Assembly: GCA_910584635.1 (NCBI GenBank) | Contig: CAJUBA010000012.1 | Span: 1 to 56,598, forward strand | Direction of reading: 5' to 3' | Length of the DNA stretch: 56,598 nucleotides | Source: an uncultured Christensenella sp. | Lineage (GTDB): Bacteria; Bacillota; Clostridia; Christensenellales; UBA3700 | Part shown: positions 17,117 through 26,183 of the stretch, one piece after another | Numbering within the stretch: position 1 is the stretch's first letter | Layout of the letters: every line of letters starts with the position of its first letter | Made by a program: the position numbers and the translations under genes | Notes under the pieces: generated by a model | The model's input: only the letters and a program-made list of their open reading frames with translations | The model's database searches: none | What the model was told of the DNA's origin: nothing

Positions 17117-17320
17117 ATGATTACGAAGAAGCAACAGGAACTTGATATTAAGAAATGGACTGACAGCGAGAAAGCGGGTTACGATACTTGCGGTACTTAC
17201 AATTATTGCGCAAACTGCGACAAGACGTTGGAGAATCCTTGCGAAAAGGCTATGAAGGCATCCAAGACGGTTAAGTCTACAGATAAGAAGCCGGCGGCTA
17301 AAAAGACGTCCAAGAAATAA
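17117..17320 (+). CDS. Small Cys-motif, lysine-tailed protein, function unknown
   Basis: 67 residues with a strong GGAGGTG site (17104-17110), its own promoter and its own terminator, so it is very probably expressed. The middle part, DTCGTYNYCANCDKTLENPC, has four cysteines spaced C-x5-C-x2-C-x7-C, which suggests one bound zinc or other metal. The C-terminus is low-complexity, Lys/Ala/Thr-rich (KKPAAKKTSKK) and could bind nucleic acid. I do not recognise the family and see no signal peptide. Confidence 0.8.
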   Translation: MITKKQQELDIKKWTDSEKAGYDTCGTYNYCANCDKTLENPCEKAMKASKTVKSTDKKPAAKKTSKK

Positions 17321-17372
17321 TAACTTGACGGCAACTTAAATACAATATTTGCCGTTACATCAAAAAACAAGA

Positions 17373-17406
17373 AAAAACCGAAGATTTGACGTCTTCGGTT
17401 TTTTTG
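17373..17406 (+). terminator. Intrinsic terminator
   Basis: Stem aaaaaccgaaga / tcttcggttttt with loop tttgacg, running into ttttttg; ends the small Cys-motif gene. Confidence 0.9.
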
Positions 17407-17730
17407 TTTTTTCGTAACCGTTTTTTATTCGGCGCTAATAAAATCGAAAGTATCGAAAGAGAAAACAGCGGCATTGGAATTCCTATAATAATCTTATTCT
17501 CGTTTGTTAGCGTTATTACGTTTTTATCGACATGAATATCAAAGCAGTTCAATATTATGCGGTATTAAGTGCGGACATCGGGCGGCATAATGCCGTCGAA
17601 GTAAAGTTTGTCGGGAAAAGCGTAAAAACAGTATAAAGAAATAGTCATACAAAATCGTGGCGAATGCCGTAATCTAACGTGATTAAAATCATTATAATAA
17701 AACGGCTTTGACAGAGAGTAATAAAAAAAC
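17407..17730. other. Spacer before smc with no recognisable feature
   Basis: About 320 bp of AT-rich sequence. A short minus-strand open frame overlaps the terminator and has no ribosome binding site. I see no RNA gene or repeat. Confidence 0.5.
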
Positions 17731-17760
17731 TTGCAAATATCGCGTTGCCCGTGATATACT
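17731..17760 (+). promoter_or_regulatory. Promoter of smc-ftsY
   Basis: TTGCAA (17731-17736), 18-bp spacer, TATACT (17755-17760); GAGGT at 17797-17801 precedes the smc ATG. Confidence 0.6.
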
Positions 17761-17804
17761 GTATTGGTAAAAATATAGTTTATTTTACAAAATTGTGAGG
17801 TAAT

Positions 17805-20800
17805 ATGAAATTCAAGAGGATGGAGGCGTTCGGATTTAAGTCGTTCGCCGATAAAATCGACATACCGCTAAACGAAGGTATTACGGCCATCGTAGGTCCT
17901 AACGGTTGCGGAAAAAGTAACGTCGCCGACGCTATAAGGTGGGTTTTGGGTGAACAAAGCGCCAAAAACCTGCGCGGTAAGAGTATGCAGGACGTTATAT
18001 TCAACGGTACGGCGGTAAGAAAACCTTTGTCTTTCTGCGAAGTCGCGCTTACGTTTGATAATACTACCAGAATATTTGATATCGAACTGGACGAGGTGGT
18101 CATCGGACGTAAACTGTACCGTTCGGGCGAAAGCGTCTATCTTATCAACGGCGAGCCTAGTAAACTTAAAGATATACACGCGCTTATAAGAAATACCGGT
18201 CTCGGTAAAGACGGTTATAGCATAGTCGGACAGGGCAGAGTCGCGGAAATCATCAACGCTAAGCCGGAAAACAGAAGAAATATTTTTGAGGACGCGGCGG
18301 GTATTCTCGGTTTTAAGAAAGAAAAGATTGAAGCGGAGAGAAGTCTTGCCCGCACGGAAGAAAATCTTAACGTTATCCGTACGGCAAAAAACAGTCTTGA
18401 AGGACAGAGAAACACTCTTGAAAAACAAAGTAAAGACGCTTATAAATATCTCGAAATCAGAGATAGACTTAAAGTGCTTGAAGCCAACGAATATATTTAT
18501 CAATTTGAAAACCACGAAAGCGTAAAGGTTAAGATAGAAACGCGATTGCAGGGATTTTGTCAAGAAGAAGAGATAAAGACAAAAGAGAGCGAAGCGTGCA
18601 ACAAGGATTACGAGGCAAAGCAGATAGAGTTCCACAATATAGATATGCACATCAGCAAGTTGAGGGACAGACGTACCGATATAGCCGTAAGAGCGGAAAA
18701 TATCAAAGGTCAAGGTCTTACTTTGCAAGAAAGAATTCGCAACTTGCAAGAGCAAAAACAGGAATGCTTGACGAGGCTGTCGCAAAGCGAAAAAGCGCTC
18801 GAAGAAAAGAATGCGGAACTAAAAAGCGCAAACGAGCATTACAATATGACGTTGGAAGAGAAGAAGGACGCGGACAAGCGTTACGCCGCTTGCAACAACG
18901 ACTATCTCGCTCTCGTAAACGAAATTCTCGACAGAGACCAGAAAATCAAGTCGGCAAATCAAGAACTTATCAACGCCGTCCAACAGGAAGGCGAAAACAA
19001 AGTCGATATGGGAAAACTTACTACGCAAAGGGAGTTTATTCTTACCCGTATTGCCGAACTCAACGAGGAAATCGCCGTATGCGACGAAGCGATAAAATCT
19101 CTTGAAGAAGTAAAAAGAGAACATGAAAAAACGCTCGTAAATAAGAAAAACGACCTCAACCGTCTTGCCATGAACAGAAACGAGGTGTCGAGCGAGTTGC
19201 GTTCGTTGAGAGAAGAATTAGATAAGGCGAGAAGCAGACAAAGCGATATAAACGCGCTTATGTCTTCGTGCAGACAGAGAATAGAAACGTTCAAAAATTT
19301 CAAAAAAGAGTACGGAGCGTTCAACAGCGCTGTCAAATCTCTTTTGAGCGATTGCGAGAGAAATAAGGAACTTAATTCGAAAGTATTGGGCGTCGTAGTC
19401 GATTTGGTAAGCGTGCCGAAAGAATACGAAACGGCTATTGAAATGGCTATCGGAGCCAATTTGCAAAATATAGTCGTAGAGGACGAAGAAGACGCTAAGT
19501 ACGTAATAAATTATCTTAAAGAAAAGCAATACGGAAGATTGACTTTCCTTCCGCTGACGAGTTATAAGACGAGAGAATTGGAAAGGGAACTTACGGGTAT
19601 TTTGAGAGAAAAAGGCTGTTTGGGACTTGCCAACCAACTTATCAAATACGACAGAAAATATTACAATATATTTTCCGGTCTTTTGGGCAAAACTATAATT
19701 GCGGACAACCTTGACAACGCTACCGCTATGGCGAGAAAATATAGATACGCCGTCAAGATAGTTACGTTGCAAGGCGACGTACTCAATACGTCGGGTTCGA
19801 TAAGTGGCGGTTCCAAAAAATCGTCGGGTACGAAAGCGCTTTCTTACGACAGACTTATTCAGGAAAACGAGGAACAACTCAAAAAGTTGCTCGAAGAAAA
19901 AAACAGAATAGAGAAAAAACTCTCGTCGGACGAAGACGATATAGCCGATTTTGAAGAACAACTTGCCGGATACGACGACGATATAAAGAATTCGCAAATT
20001 CTAGTCGCTACCGAGAACGGCAAACTCGATAAAGTCGTGGCGAATATTGACGACAACGTAAAAAATATCAACGAAAAGATTTCCAACAAAGGGGAATTTC
20101 AAACGCAGTTGGAAGCGATAGACAACGCGCTCAGTATTTTGGGAGAAAAGGGCAAAGACGTAAACGCGCTCAAAGAAAGCGTGGATACTTTGGCTGTAAG
20201 GACAAGAGAAGAGTACGACCAAAAAACTCAACTCAAAGATCAACTTGGCGAAAAACTTTCCAACCTCAGAGTCGAGTGCAACACGCTGTCCAACAATCTT
20301 GACAATTACGCGGAAACAATCGACAGACTGAAAAACGAAATCTCAACTCTCGACGAGGAAAAGACGCTAAGGCGCGATAACCTTGCGAATTTACAGGATA
20401 TTATTCAGAAGTTGACCAGCGATAGAAACGTGGAACTTCCCGATAAATATCAAAAGCAGTTGGAAGAGATAAGCCGTCAAATAACGGAGGCGGACGAATA
20501 TAAGGTCAAACTCAACGACGCTATAACCGAACTTATCCGTAAAAAAGACGATTATTCCAAAACGCTTATGTATCTCAACGAGAACAAGATAAAGTGCCAG
20601 AACGAGTTGGATAAAATCGAAGAAAATATGTTGGCGCTTCAAAACAGAATCAAGGAGGAATACAACCTTGATTACGAAAGCGCGCTTCCTCTTCGTATGG
20701 AAGAATTCAACTATCAAGAGTGCAGAACGGAGATAAGGAGACTTCAAAAAGAACAGAGAGAGATGGGACACGTCAATATTCTTTCTATCGACAACTTCAA

Positions 20801-21398
20801 GGAAGTAGACGGACAGTACCAGACGTATTCCGAGCAGATAGACGATATCGAACACACAATGGAAGGATTGAGAAAGTCGATAGCCGATTTATCCAAGCAG
20901 ATGCTTGAACAGTTTAATTCGGAGTTTGCAAAAATAAACAAGAACTTCGAGATAATATTTAAGGAACTTTTCGGCGGAGGTAAAGGACAACTTGTAATAC
21001 TTCCTCCCGAAGAAGGTCAATCTCAACTCGACGCAGGTATTGAAATTCTCGCCGAGCCGCCGGGTAAAAAATTGCAATCCATCACGCTTATGAGCGGCGG
21101 TGAGATGGCTCTTACGGCGATAGCGATTCTTTTCGCTATACTTCGCCTTAAAGCGATGCCTTTCTGCGTACTCGACGAAATCGAAGCCGCGCTTGACGAC
21201 GCCAACGTAGGACTTTTCGCGCAGTATCTCAAAAGATTCAGCGACGAAACTCAGTTTATCGTAATCACTCACCGTAAACCGACAATGGAACTTGCCGACA
21301 GACTTTACGGCGTTACGATGCAGGAAAAGGGCGTGTCGAAAGTCGTTGCCGTCAACCTTTCCGACGCTGTAAAGAGCGCGGACAGCGACAAACAGTAA
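17805..21398 (+). CDS. smc: Chromosome segregation ATPase SMC
   Basis: Forms the condensin-like dimer that compacts and separates chromosomes with ScpA/ScpB, which are not in this window. Walker A GPNGCGKSN is at 31-39. Long coiled-coil arms flank a hinge at about 505-665 (KVLGVVVDLVSVP through the GGSKKSSG region). The signature LMSGGEMALTA lies near 1095 and Walker B VLDEIEAALDDAN near 1122-1134. The 1197 residues are full length. It is followed after 66 bp by ftsY, a common pairing in Bacillota. Confidence 0.98.
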   Translation: MKFKRMEAFGFKSFADKIDIPLNEGITAIVGPNGCGKSNVADAIRWVLGEQSAKNLRGKSMQDVIFNGTAVRKPLSFCEVALTFDNTTRIFDIELDEVVIGRKLYRSGESVYLINGEPSKLKDIHALIRNTGLGKDGYSIVGQGRVAEIINAKPENRRNIFEDAAGILGFKKEKIEAERSLARTEENLNVIRTAKNSLEGQRNTLEKQSKDAYKYLEIRDRLKVLEANEYIYQFENHESVKVKIETRLQGFCQEEEIKTKESEACNKDYEAKQIEFHNIDMHISKLRDRRTDIAVRAENIKGQGLTLQERIRNLQEQKQECLTRLSQSEKALEEKNAELKSANEHYNMTLEEKKDADKRYAACNNDYLALVNEILDRDQKIKSANQELINAVQQEGENKVDMGKLTTQREFILTRIAELNEEIAVCDEAIKSLEEVKREHEKTLVNKKNDLNRLAMNRNEVSSELRSLREELDKARSRQSDINALMSSCRQRIETFKNFKKEYGAFNSAVKSLLSDCERNKELNSKVLGVVVDLVSVPKEYETAIEMAIGANLQNIVVEDEEDAKYVINYLKEKQYGRLTFLPLTSYKTRELERELTGILREKGCLGLANQLIKYDRKYYNIFSGLLGKTIIADNLDNATAMARKYRYAVKIVTLQGDVLNTSGSISGGSKKSSGTKALSYDRLIQENEEQLKKLLEEKNRIEKKLSSDEDDIADFEEQLAGYDDDIKNSQILVATENGKLDKVVANIDDNVKNINEKISNKGEFQTQLEAIDNALSILGEKGKDVNALKESVDTLAVRTREEYDQKTQLKDQLGEKLSNLRVECNTLSNNLDNYAETIDRLKNEISTLDEEKTLRRDNLANLQDIIQKLTSDRNVELPDKYQKQLEEISRQITEADEYKVKLNDAITELIRKKDDYSKTLMYLNENKIKCQNELDKIEENMLALQNRIKEEYNLDYESALPLRMEEFNYQECRTEIRRLQKEQREMGHVNILSIDNFKEVDGQYQTYSEQIDDIEHTMEGLRKSIADLSKQMLEQFNSEFAKINKNFEIIFKELFGGGKGQLVILPPEEGQSQLDAGIEILAEPPGKKLQSITLMSGGEMALTAIAILFAILRLKAMPFCVLDEIEAALDDANVGLFAQYLKRFSDETQFIVITHRKPTMELADRLYGVTMQEKGVSKVVAVNLSDAVKSADSDKQ

Positions 21399-21403
21399 TC
21401 AAA

Positions 21404-21432
21404 GTCATCCTGATTAAAAGCCAGCGGATGAC
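21404..21432 (+). other. Hairpin between smc and ftsY
   Basis: GTCATCC (21404-21410) pairs with GGATGAC (21426-21432). There is no T-tract, so it is more likely an mRNA-processing or stability element than a terminator. Confidence 0.4.
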
Positions 21433-21464
21433 ATAAACTAATAAATTGATTTATAGGAGAAGTT

Positions 21465-22358
21465 ATGGGATTTTTTGAAAAACTTATTCAAGGTTTAAGA
21501 CGTACGAAAGAGGCTTTTTCCAAAAAATTATACCAACTTTTTAAGGGTAGAGAACTCAACGACGAATTTTACGAGGAGTTGGAAAACACGCTCATTACTT
21601 CGGATTTGGGCGTCGAGGCAAGTCAACAGATAATCGAAGAGTTCAAAGACGAGTGTTTCAAACAGAAAATAAGAAAACCCGAAGACGCAAAAGATTTGCT
21701 CAAAAACATAATGGTCGACGCTATAAACTACGATATAGAGGAGTATTCCTATCCGTTGGTAATACTTGTAGCGGGCGTAAACGGCGTGGGCAAAACTACC
21801 GCGCTGGGTAAACTCGCAAAGTTTTTCAGAAATAAAGGCAAGAGCGTGGTTTTAGCGGCGGCAGATACTTTCAGAGCGGCGGCAAGCGAACAACTCGAAG
21901 TTTGGGCGGACAGAGCCAAAGTCCGTATTATCAAACACGAAGAAGGGAGCGACCCGGCGGCTGTAGTGTACGACGCGATAAAGTCTGCGAAAGCCAAAGG
22001 TACGGACGTCGTGCTTGTCGATACGGCGGGTAGATTGCAGAATAAGAAAAATCTTATGAACGAACTCGGAAAAATCAATAAGGTTGTCGAAAGAGAATAT
22101 CCCGAAGCCGATTACAGAACATATATTGTAATCGACGCGACTACCGGACAAAACGCTTTGTCGCAAGTGGAAGCCTTTGACGAAATAATAGATATGGACG
22201 GCATAATTCTCAATAAACTCGACGGTACGGCAAAAGGCGGAGTAGTGTTTGCTATTTCAGTAGAAAAAGAACTGCCCGTTTGCTTTATCGGAGTCGGCGA
22301 GGGGATAGACGACCTGCTCGAATTCGACGCAAAGTTCTTTATTGACGAGTTGTTTTAA
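21465..22358 (+). CDS. ftsY: Signal recognition particle receptor FtsY
   Basis: Membrane-associated SRP GTPase that receives Ffh-ribosome complexes. The N-domain helices (about 1-85) are followed by the G-domain: GVNGVGKTT (about 104-112), DTFRAAA, DTAGR, and LNKLDGTAKGG as the base-specificity motif. At 297 residues it lacks the long acidic A domain of proteobacterial FtsY, as is usual in Bacillota. AGGAG precedes the ATG. It is co-transcribed with smc. Confidence 0.97.
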   Translation: MGFFEKLIQGLRRTKEAFSKKLYQLFKGRELNDEFYEELENTLITSDLGVEASQQIIEEFKDECFKQKIRKPEDAKDLLKNIMVDAINYDIEEYSYPLVILVAGVNGVGKTTALGKLAKFFRNKGKSVVLAAADTFRAAASEQLEVWADRAKVRIIKHEEGSDPAAVVYDAIKSAKAKGTDVVLVDTAGRLQNKKNLMNELGKINKVVEREYPEADYRTYIVIDATTGQNALSQVEAFDEIIDMDGIILNKLDGTAKGGVVFAISVEKELPVCFIGVGEGIDDLLEFDAKFFIDELF

Positions 22359-22442
22359 GTGTATGTTCGACGGTAAGGGGGATTTGCGAAATTAAAATGC
22401 GCCTTTTCCGCAGACTAAGTATTTAATTGAATAAGGGGAAAT

Positions 22443-23435
22443 ATGAAAAGCAAGACTAAATATTTGCTAAGCGAAGTTGAAATATCCGAGATTTTTCAAA
22501 ATTCTAAGTTAGGAAAAGTTGATAGTTTTTATGCTATGGGCGCAGGAGAGTTTAATTCTGTTTATTGTGTAAAATGTAATCAAAAAGAGTACGTTTTGAA
22601 AATCGCTCCGCATGTTGATAAAAAGGTGCTGACTTATGAAAAAGATATGTTGAGAACTGAAATAAAATGGTACGAAAGGATAGGTCAAGGAACAGCAATT
22701 AGAATTCCTAAAGTTTATTATTCAGATTTTTCGAAAAGCATTATTAACGCCGATTATTTTATTATGGAAAAATTAGATGGTGTACAAATGGATAATTTTA
22801 AATCAGATTGCTTGCAATCGGACAGTCATGCATCAAAATTAGCCGCTATGGCGGCCGAAATACACCGCATAAAAAATGATAAATACGGATACGAGCAGAA
22901 TGGACTTTTTGAAGATTGGTATCAGGCAATAAAGGCTATGACGCAAAATTTAATCAACGACGCGAAATCTGCAGGGCATAAGAGCAAGAGTGGAAATAAA
23001 CTTTTAACATATATTGAAAAGTATAAAGAAATTCTGAAAAAAGCCGATTGCTCAATGGTCAACTTTGATTTGTGGACACCTAACGTAATATGCAATACGG
23101 ACGAATACGGCAACATTTCGTATGCGTGGATAGATCCCGAAAGAACTTTTTGGGGAGATAGAATTTCAGATTTCGTCGCATTGGAATTCGGAAAACCGCT
23201 TGAAAATAAAATACAATCGATTGAATCGTACAACGGAGTTGCCGACGAGCCGATTAAAATTACAACTGAAATAAAGATAAGATATCATATAGCGATGGCA
23301 TATCTTGCGCTTATACAAGAAGTTGAGAAGTACTATAGATATTCTATATTCAATTACGGTTGGATAAGAAACGTCGTTTCGGCAAAGATTCTTTATAATA
23401 AGGCTTTCAAATATCTTGGTAGCGTCAATATTTAG
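22443..23435 (+). CDS. Aminoglycoside phosphotransferase/choline kinase-fold protein
   Basis: 330 residues with the APH-type kinase fold: an N-terminal lobe (MGAGEFNSVYCVKCNQKEYVLKI), then the catalytic loop MVNFDLWTPNV with Asp209 and Asn214, and the metal-binding WIDPERTFWGDR with Asp231. The usual loop is H-G-D-x4-N; here the His position is Asn207. The fold phosphorylates small alcohols such as antibiotics, choline, fructosamine or homoserine; the substrate cannot be told. Codon usage is more AT-rich than in ftsY and ffh, and it opens an inserted accessory block. AAGGGG precedes the ATG. Confidence 0.75.
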   Translation: MKSKTKYLLSEVEISEIFQNSKLGKVDSFYAMGAGEFNSVYCVKCNQKEYVLKIAPHVDKKVLTYEKDMLRTEIKWYERIGQGTAIRIPKVYYSDFSKSIINADYFIMEKLDGVQMDNFKSDCLQSDSHASKLAAMAAEIHRIKNDKYGYEQNGLFEDWYQAIKAMTQNLINDAKSAGHKSKSGNKLLTYIEKYKEILKKADCSMVNFDLWTPNVICNTDEYGNISYAWIDPERTFWGDRISDFVALEFGKPLENKIQSIESYNGVADEPIKITTEIKIRYHIAMAYLALIQEVEKYYRYSIFNYGWIRNVVSAKILYNKAFKYLGSVNI

Positions 23436-23486
23436 ATATAAAAATTCAGCAATAAATATTCTTTGAATAAAATAATATGCATTTAA

Positions 23487-24257
23487 TTATTTTTCGATAA
23501 TAGTCTTGATGCAATCTGGAAGTTTTGATATGTCAATATCGCAATGAGATTTTTCGAATTTGAAATAAGTGGCGCATTGAGGTTGAGAGCCGCTCAATAT
23601 GCCTTTGACTAAATTTCCATCTTTATATTTCAATCTCACGTATTTGCCGGGGAGAGAAGACAACCCGGTTTCGATTAGCCAGTCAAACTTGCTACTATTG
23701 ATATTTATAAGTTTGGTATCATAAATGATTGTATTGTCTTTTTGAATTTTGTATAGGTTGGCTTTTTGAGTATAAGATAGCAACGTTTCAAATCTAGACT
23801 TTTCTTTTCGGCGAATGCTCAACGCGTTTTCTTTTTTGACGACGTATGCTTTGCCGTTTATTATGTAATTTTTGCGTAGCCAACCGTTTATTATCAAAAG
23901 TTGCTTATTATTTTTTGTTTCGATGTAAGCGCATTTGTTGATAAAATTCATGCGAATTAACTGAACTATTGCTATAGACAAGAAAATAGCCGCAAATCCG
24001 GATATTACTAAAACATCGTAATTTATTAAAGGGTTCGCCATTCTATGGAAATAGTCGGATATACTTCCTTTGTTAAGAGTTATTACAATAAACGGAGAGG
24101 CGATAATAAATGCAGCAAGCGCCAACATCGCGACTAAAATTCTCATATCAAATGCGCTGTAATACTTAAACTTGATATTTTTGAACGATCTAGCGATTAT
24201 TTTCTTTTCTTCGCTGTCGATACTAGGCAAGTCGTTAAGTTTTTTTACTTTATCCAT
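23487..24257 (-). CDS. Uncharacterised two-span membrane protein
   Basis: 256 residues, not recognised. Two hydrophobic spans (about 44-64, ILVAMLALAAFIIASPFIVI, and about 82-104, VLVISGFAAIFLSIAIVQLI) are followed by a cytoplasmic-type beta-rich C-terminal part of about 150 residues. The hairpin-plus-beta layout resembles bacterial PH-like membrane proteins, but no motif proves it. It is convergent with the APH-like gene (51 bp) and upstream of no other gene. Low GC suggests it belongs with the accessory block. Confidence 0.7.
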   Translation of the reverse strand: MDKVKKLNDLPSIDSEEKKIIARSFKNIKFKYYSAFDMRILVAMLALAAFIIASPFIVITLNKGSISDYFHRMANPLINYDVLVISGFAAIFLSIAIVQLIRMNFINKCAYIETKNNKQLLIINGWLRKNYIINGKAYVVKKENALSIRRKEKSRFETLLSYTQKANLYKIQKDNTIIYDTKLININSSKFDWLIETGLSSLPGKYVRLKYKDGNLVKGILSGSQPQCATYFKFEKSHCDIDISKLPDCIKTIIEK

Positions 24258-24377
24258 ATCTATTCACCCTTTCTGTTGTAAACATTATAATCTTGATAGA
24301 GAGTAATTGCAATAATTTTACGCTAACCGCGTAATATTTCGCAATACTAATTAAATTTCAATGAAAGGAAAAAATTT

Positions 24378-24584
24378 TTAATCTGCTAGACCTAAAAGAT
24401 AATCGGCTGATTCGTTAAAATATTTTGCGATTAAATAAATGTTTTCAGCCGTAGGTTGAACTTTTCCGGTTGACCAATCGGAAATACTTGCAGCAGAAAC
24501 TCCGATTTCTCTTGCAAGCGCTCTTTTTGAAATTTTATTTAATTTTAACAGTTCCGTTAGTCTTTGAGGAAATAAATTTTTCAT
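24378..24584 (-). CDS. XRE (Cro/CI) family repressor, single domain
   Basis: 68 residues, essentially one helix-turn-helix domain: RLTELLKLNKISKRALAREI then GVSAASISDWSTGKVQP, ending DYLLGLAD. It is divergent from the lipoprotein gene at 24682. A near-perfect palindrome begins 9 bp upstream of its start codon, so autoregulation plus control of the lipoprotein is likely. No ribosome binding site is visible, and a very short or absent leader would fit. Confidence 0.9.
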   Translation of the reverse strand: MKNLFPQRLTELLKLNKISKRALAREIGVSAASISDWSTGKVQPTAENIYLIAKYFNESADYLLGLAD

Positions 24585-24592
24585 AATAATAG

Positions 24593-24647
24593 TGTAAGAT
24601 ATATTTTACATTTTTACTTGACTGTTCGACATATCTTACATTATAAT
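24593..24647. promoter_or_regulatory. Divergent control region with operators for XRE repressor
   Basis: TGTAAGATATATTTTACA (24593-24610) is an almost perfect palindrome. Its half TGTAAGATAT recurs inverted at 24631-24640 (atatcttaca), giving an exact 10-bp inverted pair. The second copy lies inside the lipoprotein promoter TTGACT (24618-24623), 18 bp, TATAAT (24642-24647). A repressor bound there would block RNA polymerase. Confidence 0.75.
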
Positions 24648-24681
24648 ATTCATAATCAATAAATTTATAAGGAGAAAACAA

Positions 24682-25713
24682 ATGAAAAAATTGACAATAG
24701 TTTTGATAGTTGTGTCGCTACTTTTTTGTTCGTTGGCATTAGTAGGTTGTAAAGATGGCGATGACGGCGAAACGTTTGTCGGCGCAATATCAAAGACAAC
24801 TTACGAAAGTAAAGAAGATGCGGCAAAAGGATTTTTAGAAGAAGAAATTAGCGGAGACGCTTTTACTGCGGAGTATGTAAGTTATACAAAGACTTCCGAA
24901 CTATCGCAGAAAGAAATCGATAAATTAGAGTTGGCAGACGAATATAAAAGCGGAATAGAAAGCGTCGAAAAAGGAGAAGTAGAGTATAGCGAGCAATTAA
25001 ACAAGCAAGAAGAGAAAGTAGCCAAACTTGCATCCGAAACTTGTAAAAGAACCGTCTATATTGTAATATACACTACTAAAGAATACAGATTTTTTTCGCC
25101 GGCAATCATTGAAGGCGGCACGTTGACTACTAGTTATTTCGATTATTTGTTCGATATGAATAGATATTTGAACTGTACAGTTGAAACGGATATGTTTGCT
25201 GAAAAAATATTAATGAAAATTACCGATAAAGTTATAAGTATGCATTTTTCAAATATATTCGAAGAAGATGAAGGGACATCGTATTACTATTATTGTGAAC
25301 CATACTTGTATTTATGTGTATATGACGAGAATAATGTTGTGGAAGTGAATCGCTTGGGAAAATTGTCATTAAAGGATGCGCTTAATGGAGATTTCAAAGA
25401 CGCAGATCCTGAATATTTAGCCCCTATTGGCTTAACATTAGGAATGTTGGGAGGAATGGACCATTCTTATTTCGTGAAAACAAAGACCGGTTATGAATTA
25501 AAGGAAGAAATTAAACAGTTTCCCGATGAATATTATTCGGTTAATGTTTCAAATGATAGGATAGTAAAAGTTGAGTCCAGTTTATATGTAAACGACGCAG
25601 GTAATTGGGATAGATGGGAGTGGAGTTTTACATTTTCCGATTTTGACGCTACTACCGTGGAAATACCGAAAGAAATTGTCGAGGCAGTTGAAAAATATAT
25701 AGAAAATAATTGA
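24682..25713 (+). CDS. Predicted lipoprotein, function unknown
   Basis: 343 residues with a lipoprotein signal: MKKLTIVLIVVSLLFCSLAL followed by VGC, lipidation expected at Cys23. The exported part is acidic, with no family I recognise; Glu/Lys helical stretches (about 55-110) precede a Tyr-rich beta region. AAGGAG precedes the ATG and a strong terminator follows. It is divergent from, and probably repressed by, the XRE gene at 24378. Its place in the inserted block suggests an accessory cell-surface role. Confidence 0.8.
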   Translation: MKKLTIVLIVVSLLFCSLALVGCKDGDDGETFVGAISKTTYESKEDAAKGFLEEEISGDAFTAEYVSYTKTSELSQKEIDKLELADEYKSGIESVEKGEVEYSEQLNKQEEKVAKLASETCKRTVYIVIYTTKEYRFFSPAIIEGGTLTTSYFDYLFDMNRYLNCTVETDMFAEKILMKITDKVISMHFSNIFEEDEGTSYYYYCEPYLYLCVYDENNVVEVNRLGKLSLKDALNGDFKDADPEYLAPIGLTLGMLGGMDHSYFVKTKTGYELKEEIKQFPDEYYSVNVSNDRIVKVESSLYVNDAGNWDRWEWSFTFSDFDATTVEIPKEIVEAVEKYIENN

Positions 25714-25730
25714 TAGAAAATCAAGACTTC

Positions 25731-25762
25731 AAAAGACGGCAAAAAAGTTTGCCGTCTTTTTG
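25731..25762 (+). terminator. Intrinsic terminator after lipoprotein gene
   Basis: AAAAGACGGCAAA (25731-25743) pairs with TTTGCCGTCTTTT (25748-25760) and runs into T residues. Confidence 0.9.
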
Positions 25763-25775
25763 TTATGAAAAACCG

Positions 25776-25804
25776 TTGACAGTCTATAATCGGTATGTTA
25801 ATAT
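25776..25804 (+). promoter_or_regulatory. Promoter of ylxM-ffh
   Basis: TTGACA (25776-25781), 17-bp spacer, TAATAT (25799-25804), immediately downstream of the accessory block's terminator, so ffh expression is insulated from the insertion. Confidence 0.8.
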
Positions 25805-25846
25805 ATAAAGGCTAAATACTTTATGAAGTATTTGTACTTTAAGGCT

Positions 25847-26170
25847 ATGGAAAAGAAAGAGAAACTGTTTATAAGCATATACAACGACTATTACGGATGT
25901 TTGCTGACAGAGTATCAGAGGGGACTTATAGACGGTTATTACAATCTCGATATGTCGCTCGGAGAACTCGCGGCAGAAAACGGAATTTCTCCGCAAGGCG
26001 TTAGAGACGCGATAAAGAGAGCGGAAAAACAGTTGACTGCGTATGAAGAAAAATTGGGACTAGTGAAAAAGTCGCAGAAGATAAAAGAACTTTTGGAAGA
26101 AGTTATGGGGGATTGCGCTCCCGAAGAAAAAGCGAAATTAAGCAAGGCGATTGAGATATTGATCGACTAG
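25847..26170 (+). CDS. ylxM: YlxM/p13-type helix-turn-helix protein
   Basis: Small protein encoded just before ffh in many Bacillota and thought to modulate the SRP pathway. It carries the family pattern: Y-x-G-LLTEYQ at the start, then a sigma-70 region-4-like HTH (LDMSLGELAAENGISPQGVRDAIKRAE). Starting at the ATG at 25847 (MEKKEKLFISIYNDYYG) matches the length of known members; an in-frame ATG at 25823 would add eight residues and has no ribosome site. The 13-bp gap to ffh indicates one operon. Confidence 0.88.
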   Translation: MEKKEKLFISIYNDYYGCLLTEYQRGLIDGYYNLDMSLGELAAENGISPQGVRDAIKRAEKQLTAYEEKLGLVKKSQKIKELLEEVMGDCAPEEKAKLSKAIEILID

Positions 26171-26183
26171 GTAAGGAGGGAAT

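Noticed and set aside
17355..17552. 65-codon minus-strand frame before smc
   Set aside because: It runs into the terminator hairpin, lacks a ribosome site and has low-complexity content.
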